Source of the DNA: Methanocaldococcaceae archaeon
GTDB lineage: Archaea > AGJL01 > Methanococci > Methanococcales > Methanocaldococcaceae
Assembly (NCBI GenBank): GCA_027023665.1
Contig: JALVUY010000259.1
Coordinates: 1 to 5,700, forward strand
Direction: 5' to 3'
DNA: 5,700 bases
Under the pieces are notes generated by a model. That model was not told the DNA's origin, made no database searches, and saw nothing but the letters and a program-made list of their open reading frames with translations. Positions 1-5,700 of this stretch are shown one piece after another (positions within the stretch are counted from its first letter, which is position 1; every line of letters begins with the position of its first letter). Both the position numbers and the translations under genes were made by a program.

Positions 1-768
1 TCATTCTATTGATTTGAAATAATTAACTAACTTATTTATAGAGACCTTTTTTGTATGATAGTTGATTAAAAATTTAATAAAGAGTTTCAATATTTGGATA
101 TTTTTTATTTTATGTCTCTCCACAATATCCCTAAATATGATTGTCCTTAAATATTCCCTCAGAATTTCTTCTCTATTTTCTTCTTCCATAACAACCTCTG
201 GAAAACCCCCATAAGTTAAATAATCATCCAAATACTTCAAAATTAACACCTTCTCTTGCTCAGTCAATATTTCATCAAACTCAAAGCCCTTAAATCTTAA
301 ATATTCCTTAAATGATAAGGGAAATAACTCCACGCTTAAACTTCTACCTCTTAATTGTGTAGCAATTTCCTTTGATAATAATTTAGAAGATGAACCAGTT
401 AAATAAACATTATGTCCCTCCCTCTCAACTAATCTTTTTATAACAATTTCCCAATTTTCAACTTCTTGTATTTCATCAAAAAAGAAAGTTATCTTCTCAT
501 TTGGATACATTTCTTTACCTACTTTTACAATTTCTTGGAGAGTTTTGATAGTTGGTGGAAAAATTCTATCATCATCTAATGGGAAGAATATGGATTTTTC
601 TGTTTTTTTAAATAAATCAAAAAGTAATGATGTTTTTCCAGACCTCCTAATTCCAATAATAGATATTGCTTTATTAGTTTTTGGTAATTTTATATCTCTT
701 GGAATCAGATGCATTTCTCTTTGTTGGTATTCTTTAATAATCGCTTTTATGATGTCTCTTTCATCCAT
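1..768 (-). CDS. AAA_14/DUF4143-type archaeal ATPase, probably C-terminally truncated
   Basis: This is a P-loop ATPase of the kind abundant in Methanocaldococcus, whose cellular role is not established. Visible motifs are Walker A GIRRSGKTS (residues 39-47), Walker B with hydrophobics ending in D98-E99, and a sensor-1-like LTGSSS (123-128). The family signatures LRGRS (139-143), FPLSFKEYL (149-157), YGGFPEVV (186-193) and FRDIVERH (212-219) follow. From about residue 220 the sequence enters what should be the helical/winged-helix start of the DUF4143 region, then ends at TGA (positions 3-1) after 255 residues. Relatives usually run to about 400 residues or more, so most of the C-terminal domain is missing. 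A premature stop or frameshift is likely, but the bases beyond are not visible. The ATG at 768-766 is preceded by GTGA (776-773) four bases away, a fair match to a methanogen ribosome binding site. It lies 104 bp downstream of the polymerase gene in the same direction but has its own promoter-like region. Family assignment is firm; function is unknown. Confidence 0.85.
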   Translation of the reverse strand: MDERDIIKAIIKEYQQREMHLIPRDIKLPKTNKAISIIGIRRSGKTSLLFDLFKKTEKSIFFPLDDDRIFPPTIKTLQEIVKVGKEMYPNEKITFFFDEIQEVENWEIVIKRLVEREGHNVYLTGSSSKLLSKEIATQLRGRSLSVELFPLSFKEYLRFKGFEFDEILTEQEKVLILKYLDDYLTYGGFPEVVMEEENREEILREYLRTIIFRDIVERHKIKNIQILKLFIKFLINYHTKKVSINKLVNYFKSIE

Positions 769-780
769 TCTTTCACTCTT

Positions 781-823
781 TATAGGGAAATATTATATAA
801 TTATTTCTCTATATATAGGGAAA
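781..823 (-). promoter_or_regulatory. Promoter region with imperfect palindrome and repeated half-site upstream of the ATPase gene
   Basis: The 10-mer tatagggaaa occurs twice in the same orientation (plus strand), at 781-790 and 814-823, 33 bp apart. The second copy is the right arm of a 20-bp inverted repeat at 804-823, in which nine of ten base pairs match. Between them lies a perfect 10-bp palindrome, attatataat (792-801). Two TATA candidates read on the minus strand. CTATATATAG at 818-809 would start transcription near 787 and leave a short leader that includes the GTGA ribosome site. The box at 801-792 has a purine-rich BRE-like sequence upstream but would give an almost leaderless transcript. 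The overlap of palindrome and TATA box suggests a repressor operator; that is inference. No other gene lies close enough for this to serve anything but the ATPase. Confidence 0.5.
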
Positions 824-854
824 GATATTTAATGTTTATGATTACCCACTGAAC

Positions 855-870
855 TGTTTGAAACCAAACA
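855..870 (-). terminator. Small hairpin just after the polymerase stop codon
   Basis: A 6-bp stem, TGTTTG/CAAACA, with a 4-base loop starts two bases after the polymerase TAA. There is no T-run after it, so it is not a classical terminator. A run of six T lies upstream within the last codons of the polymerase, on the coding strand at 881-876, and could contribute to termination. The role is weakly supported. Confidence 0.25.
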
Positions 871-872
871 TC

Positions 873-3800
873 TTATTTAAAAAACCTATCTAAAGTTAAT
901 TGAGCTCCTTCTTTCTTTAACTCATTTTTTGAAACTCCTACAGCCTCCATAATTCTCAAAACTGGTGGCAAAATTTGGTTATCTATATAATAATTTACAT
1001 CTACATCATCAATATCTACTTCTTCTGGAAGCTTTGCTCTCTCACTTATAGATTTAGTTCCTTTAACTATTATATAGCCAATAATGTCTCCGACTTTAAT
1101 TCTCTTCCCTTCTCTCATCAATTTCTTAGCAATTTCAACATGTGGGGCTGTGGTTTTATACTCCTTAGGGTCTTTTGTTAGTTGAGTGTAAATTATTAAA
1201 TCTTCTTTTTTTATTTTTCCTTCTCTTAAATCTTTAATAACTTCTTGAATTATTTTTTTAGCTTTTTCTATGTTACCTTCAACTAATAATGCCTCTAAAA
1301 CCTTTTTTTGAGTAATCTTTGCTATGTTAGACCAATCTCTTCTAATATATTCAAGACCTTTAATTGTAATTTTCCCATTCTCATCAATTAGGGCGTATTT
1401 CTTTTTAGTAACGAAGATACCTCTTTTAAAGTATCCTTCAAACTCTAACTCCATAGTTCCAGGCAGTTTTGAATTTATGTATTCAACAAATTCTAATGCT
1501 TTTTTTATTACCTCATCTTTGCTAATTTTTTCTTTCCAAATTGCATAGAAGCCGTCAGTATTATGAACTAAAATTCCATTTGCAAAGAATCTATGAGTTT
1601 CCTCAACTTCAATATCATAGACATAGTCATTGTAGTCAATTTCTTCCACTTTCTTAACATTAACTAAATCAAAATCAAGACCAAAGAAAGTTGATTTATA
1701 TTTGCTGTTTGGTTTTAAATGATTCATAAGCTTTTTTTGCTTTCTCTCAATTAAAAACCCCACTCTTTTAGCGAATAACCACTTATTTTTAATAAATATA
1801 TGCATTAAATATGTTCCACTATCTTTTTCAAGATACTTATTGGAATTGTTCTCTTTAAATATAGAGTGGGAGATACCTACAAGCCATAGGAGTTTTCTTA
1901 TACTTTTTAACAGTTCCTCATTAATGCTCGTTAGCCTAACATCCGGATTTCCTCTTTTTATTATTACTGTACCATCTGCACTGAAAAGACCCCTCAAAAA
2001 CGCTTCGATATATCTTCTTCGTAATTTGTATAAAAACTTTGGAATTGTCTTTCTACCACTCTTATCTTTAAATACTCTCATAAACTTTACTAACTTCTTG
2101 CTCAAAATTTTAATATCTCCCCTTCTATGCTTTACAAAGTAATAATTTGTAATAACCCCTGCCTTTTTAAGAGGTTCTAATATTTTATTAACTATTTCAT
2201 CTCTATCAAGTCCTGCTGACAAATGTAAGTAATATTTTGCACTATTTGTATTACCTCCCCAACTACCGTCTCCTACCAACAATCCAATTAACTCCCAAAA
2301 CTTAACTCCTATATCTATAGCACAATCATTATCTTTTATTAAAGCCCCATTTAGAGTTATTAAAGACTTAACAGTTTTTCCGATTTCACGAGGTTTAATT
2401 TCTATAAACCTTTCTCCAATTTTTTTCAATTTTTTTATAGATTTTGTATTTAAGTAGCCAATTAGTGAATGGTCTTCGGTAACATCTATATACCAACTAT
2501 TTGTAATCCATACTCTATACATCTTTTTTCTTGCTAAATGTCTCATAACATATGGAACTTTTTTCCAAACTAATCTACCATTATCATCTAATGTCAGTGC
2601 CTCAACATCTTGTAGAGTGCAATATTCTTTATCACCAAGTTTATATTCAACTTTCTTGAATAAATCTTTAATTTTTGTAAATTTTATTTCTCCTTTCTCT
2701 CTAATTATTATTTCCGAATCTCCAGAAACACTGTCCGCATAGATTACTTTAAATCCAAATTTTTCTACCTCTTCTATTGTTTGCTGTATATATTTCCTAC
2801 CTAAGTATGTAACAATTTCTGCACATTCCTTACTGTAAAATCTTGCTCTTGGATATGCTAAATAACCATAATGGCTGTTGTGTGCATATATATTATTAAC
2901 TAAAAAGTTTTCATTTTCTTCAACGCTCAAATCATAAACATAGCCATTATATTCAAACTCTTCAATACTTTTAACTTTATCGAGCATTAAATCTTTATCA
3001 AATAGATAGTTGCGTGTATTTGAAGGGATTACAGTTAATTTATAACCTTTATTTTTAACTGGTGTGAATCTTGTAGGAATTCCCACTAAGTTGAATAACA
3101 ACATTAACTGATATAGATATTCTTCATCCTTAGCCATAAATGTTAATGGCTCTTTAAATTTGTTTTTCTTTGCTATAATGAAGCCCTCTATAAAACTTCT
3201 TATAACACTTTCTTTAGCTAAAAATAACTCTTCTGGAATGCGTTTTTTAGTATCTTTTCCTTTATCTCCAAATTTAAAGATATACTTTAACAATAGATAA
3301 ACTATCTTTTTTTCCATCCTCACTTTATCCTTAGAGATACAACCAGAACCAAATGCTTCCCTAAATATCTCTAAAACCTTATCTTGATGCTCAGGAATTG
3401 ATTTATAAACGGCCACTTCGTAAATAATGTAGTCATCTTGTATAATCTTGGATAATACTCCCCTTGGAACAAAAACTCCTAAGAACTTTGCCAACTTTTC
3501 ATCTAACTTTAAAAGTGCATCTAACTTTTCAGAGTATGCTCCAATTTCACAATCTTCAAATTCTTTATCAGGCAATTTTAATACGAAATCCTTTATTTTT
3601 AAATATGGGATACTGCAAAAATTCTTTTTAAAATTCCCATATTTTAAAAATGTCTCAACATACTTTTTATAAATGGCAAATTTCTTTTTATTTGATATAT
3701 TAACAGTTATCTTATTTATTTTTGAATATTTTTTAAATGTAATTAAGTTAAGTTCGTTTAAATATTCTAAACTGTCAGTAAATCCTTTATCAAACTCTTT

Positions 3801-5690
3801 ATTTTCTATACTTTCAATAGTTTTCAATAATTTAACGAAAAACTCCTTATTTTTGTATTTTCTTATATGAATATTTTTAATCTCTTCTTCATCAGCATTA
3901 ACTAATCCTTTTGGAATATTTATATATATCTCTTTATTGGCAGATTTTAATTTTTTTGGTACCACAATTAAATCTCCAACCTTTATTTCGTTACCTTTAA
4001 TGCATACAATTCTTCCATTTTCATATTTAAATAAACTATGACCTTCAGTTATTTTTATCGTTCTTCCAGATCTCAACCTTATTTTATATGCCTTCCCAGA
4101 GTATTTATGCCTTATTAATGCTTTAACTTTGTTTATAGAACTTTCTTTACTTTCTATATTAAAGGAGAATGTTTTTAAGTTTATAGTTGATAAATTCAGG
4201 ATTTCACTATCTCCACTGACTTTAATTTTACTTCCATATCTTTCCATTAATTTATCAATATATTCCCCTATCTTTACCACTTTACATTTCTCATCATTTT
4301 CTATAATAGTTAAATATTCATCTGGTAAGATACTATTAGCCAAAATCTTTAAAGATTGTTGCTCATAATTTAGTAATTTATATTCTTCATCTTCTTTATT
4401 TAGTTGTTTCATTTTTTTCTTAATATTTATTCTTCTCTCAATTAAATTTCTCAATGTTTTTGGAATTAAACCCTCTCTTTTTTTACAGAACCAATGTCCT
4501 AATATTTTTTCACTTTCATCTTTACAACATTCACAGTCCAATGTATCTGGGCTTATATTATAGGAAATTATTATAGATGGATACAAACTTCTGAAGTCCA
4601 ATGATATTATATCCTCAAATATTCCCTTTTCTGGGCTTTTAACATATCCTCCTTCATATGTAGTTAATAAACGCCTTCTATATTCTTCATCATCTGGCTT
4701 GTTCGGAACTATCATATTTTCCTTAAATGCATTTTTCATTAGTAAATATTCAACCATCTGCCCAGAAGTCATTCTTGTAATCTCAAATGGTGTCTGATTA
4801 ACAATTCTTGAAAACATCACTTCTAAAGGGAAGAAATAATTTCCTACTTTGTATGTATATTTAGCGTCTTGCAAAGAATATTCAACTAGAGTTTTATCAT
4901 TATTTATCCAATAATTTGCAATATCTTTGTGCGAAATCTTTAATTTCTCAATTCCAAATAGATTATAGACAACATCTTCCAATGTGTATTTTGTTAATTT
5001 TAACAATCTTCTTGAAATTGGATATAAATCAATATGAACTCTTCCTGGAATATAACTTCTATATTCCATTCCCCCTCTTTTTATTTTTATTTCTTCATTT
5101 TCCTTTCCCAACTCAACTTTTATGTTGTATAATTTAGCCCTCTCTTTTAAGTAAGGAAAGTCAAAGTTATCTCCATTGTAAGTGTAGATAATATCATACT
5201 GCCTCAATGTTTCAATTATTTTTTTAATTAACATTTTTTCATTTTCAACGACTACAATATTTGGATGGTCAAATTCTTTATAGGTAATAACTTTTCCTCC
5301 ATTTTCGTCCCAAAAACTTGCCATTAATATTGGGTCTCTTTCTGGGTCTGGCTCGGTATCTCTATTATAAACTTCAATATCAAAAGATACTGCCTTTAAT
5401 TTAGGAATCTCTCTACTTACTGGTTTATTATTTTCAAAATCCCAATATGTCATAGGAATAATATCTTTATCAATTAAATCAATAGCTGAACTATTTCCTG
5501 TTTTTGTTTCTAAATTAGCATTGATAAAAAAGTTTTTTTCATAAACAAAATTAAAAATATCACGAAACCAATTTTCGCCATGAATATTTAATGATTGGTC
5601 ATTAACTAATTGATGTTGTTCAATATCATAACGAGTAATTGCCAATACTCGACTAATATTATCAAAAGCTATTTTTCGTTGCTCAATCAT
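873..5690 (-). CDS. polB: Family B DNA polymerase with two inteins and a replaced (SMEK-like) N-terminus
   Basis: The body is the archaeal replicative DNA polymerase, which copies DNA and proofreads 3'-5'. Exonuclease motifs are Exo I FDIE (103-106, acids D104 and E106), Exo II N172-x3-F176-D177 and Exo III Y271-x3-D275. The YxGG motif is at 345-348. Polymerase motif A, DFRSLYPS (365-372), is uninterrupted. The K448-x3-N-S-x-Y-G motif is split by intein 1 (453-938), and YAD/TDG by intein 2 (987-1377). KKKY (1429-1432) and the RRDW segment (1450-1453) follow. The C-terminus QLTLDRFF (1597-1604) is a PCNA-interacting box. A cysteine cluster (386, 388, 389, 402) lies in the palm/fingers part. 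Exteins total 728 residues against roughly 775-790 in intact archaeal enzymes. Residues 1 to about 75 are not polymerase-like, and the usual N-terminal domain is absent. Start: ATG at 5690-5688, with only ten upstream bases visible (a GGAA at -10) and the frame still open to the edge, so an earlier start is possible. All catalytic motifs are intact, but the missing N-terminal domain makes normal function doubtful. Confidence 0.92.
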   Translation of the reverse strand: MIEQRKIAFDNISRVLAITRYDIEQHQLVNDQSLNIHGENWFRDIFNFVYEKNFFINANLETKTGNSSAIDLIDKDIIPMTYWDFENNKPVSREIPKLKAVSFDIEVYNRDTEPDPERDPILMASFWDENGGKVITYKEFDHPNIVVVENEKMLIKKIIETLRQYDIIYTYNGDNFDFPYLKERAKLYNIKVELGKENEEIKIKRGGMEYRSYIPGRVHIDLYPISRRLLKLTKYTLEDVVYNLFGIEKLKISHKDIANYWINNDKTLVEYSLQDAKYTYKVGNYFFPLEVMFSRIVNQTPFEITRMTSGQMVEYLLMKNAFKENMIVPNKPDDEEYRRRLLTTYEGGYVKSPEKGIFEDIISLDFRSLYPSIIISYNISPDTLDCECCKDESEKILGHWFCKKREGLIPKTLRNLIERRINIKKKMKQLNKEDEEYKLLNYEQQSLKILANSILPDEYLTIIENDEKCKVVKIGEYIDKLMERYGSKIKVSGDSEILNLSTINLKTFSFNIESKESSINKVKALIRHKYSGKAYKIRLRSGRTIKITEGHSLFKYENGRIVCIKGNEIKVGDLIVVPKKLKSANKEIYINIPKGLVNADEEEIKNIHIRKYKNKEFFVKLLKTIESIENKEFDKGFTDSLEYLNELNLITFKKYSKINKITVNISNKKKFAIYKKYVETFLKYGNFKKNFCSIPYLKIKDFVLKLPDKEFEDCEIGAYSEKLDALLKLDEKLAKFLGVFVPRGVLSKIIQDDYIIYEVAVYKSIPEHQDKVLEIFREAFGSGCISKDKVRMEKKIVYLLLKYIFKFGDKGKDTKKRIPEELFLAKESVIRSFIEGFIIAKKNKFKEPLTFMAKDEEYLYQLMLLFNLVGIPTRFTPVKNKGYKLTVIPSNTRNYLFDKDLMLDKVKSIEEFEYNGYVYDLSVEENENFLVNNIYAHNSHYGYLAYPRARFYSKECAEIVTYLGRKYIQQTIEEVEKFGFKVIYADSVSGDSEIIIREKGEIKFTKIKDLFKKVEYKLGDKEYCTLQDVEALTLDDNGRLVWKKVPYVMRHLARKKMYRVWITNSWYIDVTEDHSLIGYLNTKSIKKLKKIGERFIEIKPREIGKTVKSLITLNGALIKDNDCAIDIGVKFWELIGLLVGDGSWGGNTNSAKYYLHLSAGLDRDEIVNKILEPLKKAGVITNYYFVKHRRGDIKILSKKLVKFMRVFKDKSGRKTIPKFLYKLRRRYIEAFLRGLFSADGTVIIKRGNPDVRLTSINEELLKSIRKLLWLVGISHSIFKENNSNKYLEKDSGTYLMHIFIKNKWLFAKRVGFLIERKQKKLMNHLKPNSKYKSTFFGLDFDLVNVKKVEEIDYNDYVYDIEVEETHRFFANGILVHNTDGFYAIWKEKISKDEVIKKALEFVEYINSKLPGTMELEFEGYFKRGIFVTKKKYALIDENGKITIKGLEYIRRDWSNIAKITQKKVLEALLVEGNIEKAKKIIQEVIKDLREGKIKKEDLIIYTQLTKDPKEYKTTAPHVEIAKKLMREGKRIKVGDIIGYIIVKGTKSISERAKLPEEVDIDDVDVNYYIDNQILPPVLRIMEAVGVSKNELKKEGAQLTLDRFFK
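1560..2732 (-). mobile_element. Intein 2 (pol-c site) with intact LAGLIDADG homing endonuclease
   Basis: This in-frame intein spans residues 987-1377 (391 aa), inserted between D986 and T1378, which splits the YADTDG metal-binding motif. Block A starts at S987 (SVSGDSEIII). Block B, DVTEDHSLIGY, has T1071 and H1074. Block F is YVYDIEVEETHRFFANG (1356-1372), and block G ends in H1376-N1377, with Thr as the +1 nucleophile. The endonuclease is intact: LIGLLVGDG (1134-1142) carries D1141, FLRGLFSADG (1231-1240) carries D1239, and a KTIP block (1214-1217) lies between them. Length and sequence match, from memory, the 390-aa second intein of Thermococcus litoralis DNA polymerase and PI-PspI-type inteins at the same site. 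A working homing endonuclease that cuts intein-free polymerase alleles is inferred. Confidence 0.94.
2877..4334 (-). mobile_element. Intein 1 (pol-b site) with degenerate LAGLIDADG endonuclease
   Basis: This in-frame protein-splicing element spans residues 453-938 (486 aa), between N452 and S939 of the K-x3-N-S-x-Y-G motif. Block A starts at S453 (SILPDEYLTI). Block B, KITEGHSLF, has T548 and H551. Block F is YVYDLSVEENENFLVNN (917-933), and block G ends in H937-N938 with S939 as the downstream nucleophile, so splicing residues are all present. It resembles the Thermococcus litoralis polymerase intein at the same site and is only slightly shorter than its relatives of about 537 aa. The endonuclease blocks have lost their catalytic acids: block C reads LGVFVPRG (737-744), with R743 where an acid is expected, and block E reads EGFIIAKKN (835-843), with K841 in place of the Asp. 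The KRIPEELF segment (816-823) is retained. Splicing is predicted to work and DNA cleavage is not. Confidence 0.93.
5466..5690 (-). other. SMEK-like N-terminal fragment fused to the polymerase
   Basis: Residues 1-75 do not resemble the uracil-sensing N-terminal domain of archaeal family B polymerases. They match, from memory, the start of bacterial SMEK-domain proteins: a DNISRVLAITRYDIEQ-type helix, then LNIHGENWFRDIFNFVY (34-50), then a segment ending in AIDLID (69-74). In those proteins this is followed by a strand with a Lys and a Gln-Val/Ile-Thr motif, absent here because polymerase sequence begins at the shared LIDK (72-75). SMEK proteins are poorly characterised; I recall them from bacterial conflict-type loci, and no activity can be claimed for this fragment. 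Codon use is foreign: arginines 5, 14, 20 and 43 are CGA, CGA, CGT and CGT, while the neighbouring polymerase uses AGA/AGG. Family recognition is from memory, without a profile search. Confidence 0.7.
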
Positions 5691-5700
5691 TGCATATTCC

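Noticed and set aside
545..832. Plus-strand 95-codon ORF across the ATPase 5' end and the intergenic region
   Set aside because: It is antisense to a well-supported ATPase including its Walker A region, has no recognisable motif, and is explained by AT-rich hydrophobic shadow coding.
851..870. The gtttgaaaccaaac-like sequence as a CRISPR repeat
   Set aside because: It occurs once only, with no regularly spaced copies in the window; a simple hairpin explains it better.
769..872. A small RNA or tRNA gene in the gap between the two genes
   Set aside because: The 104 bases are AT-rich, with no cloverleaf or GC-rich structured stretch such as hyperthermophile RNA genes show.
4580..4606. A third intein at motif A
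   Set aside because: DFRSLYPSII reads through without interruption.
975..5137. Several plus-strand ORFs of 65-100 codons opposite the polymerase
   Set aside because: All lie antisense to conserved polymerase or intein blocks and show only low-complexity hydrophobic content.
5448..5453. Internal ATG at residue 80 as the real polymerase start
   Set aside because: It would delete even more of the polymerase N-terminus, has no convincing ribosome binding site in the preceding bases, and does not explain the foreign open frame upstream.

Overview
The window is AT-rich (roughly 30% G+C by eye), with AGA/AGG as the usual arginine codons and suppressed CpG. The polymerase closely resembles the family B DNA polymerase of Methanocaldococcus jannaschii (MJ0885), as I remember that sequence. 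Together these suggest a hyperthermophilic methanogen of the Methanocaldococcaceae. Both genes lie on the minus strand.

Right to left in the direction of transcription, 5690-873 is one long ORF of 1605 codons. Its body is the replicative family B DNA polymerase, with a 3'-5' exonuclease, palm/fingers/thumb and a C-terminal PCNA-binding box. Two in-frame inteins interrupt it. The first (486 aa, 4334-2877) sits in the K-x3-N-S-x-Y-G motif; its homing endonuclease appears dead because both catalytic acids are replaced. The second (391 aa, 2732-1560) sits inside the YADTDG catalytic motif, has an intact LAGLIDADG pair, and looks very like the Thermococcus polymerase intein at the same site. After splicing, a 728-residue protein would remain.

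The most unusual point is the N-terminus. The roughly 120-residue N-terminal domain expected in archaeal family B polymerases (uracil-sensing pocket) is absent. In its place are about 75 residues that resemble the start of bacterial SMEK-domain proteins, joined exactly at a shared Leu-Ile-Asp-(Lys) tetrapeptide. In this 5' piece all four arginines use CGN codons, against about one in 32 in the rest of the host polymerase, and CpG is about four times denser. It is therefore either a real illegitimate-recombination fusion or a chimera made during amplification or assembly. The sequence alone cannot decide this.

A 104-bp gap (872-769) follows. It holds a small hairpin just after the polymerase stop and a promoter region with an imperfect 20-bp palindrome plus a third half-site copy. 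It leads into an AAA_14/DUF4143-type ATPase gene (768-1) that stops at the window edge after 255 codons, well short of the family's usual length. Nothing links the ATPase to polymerase function beyond adjacency. I see no RNA gene, CRISPR array or insertion sequence.
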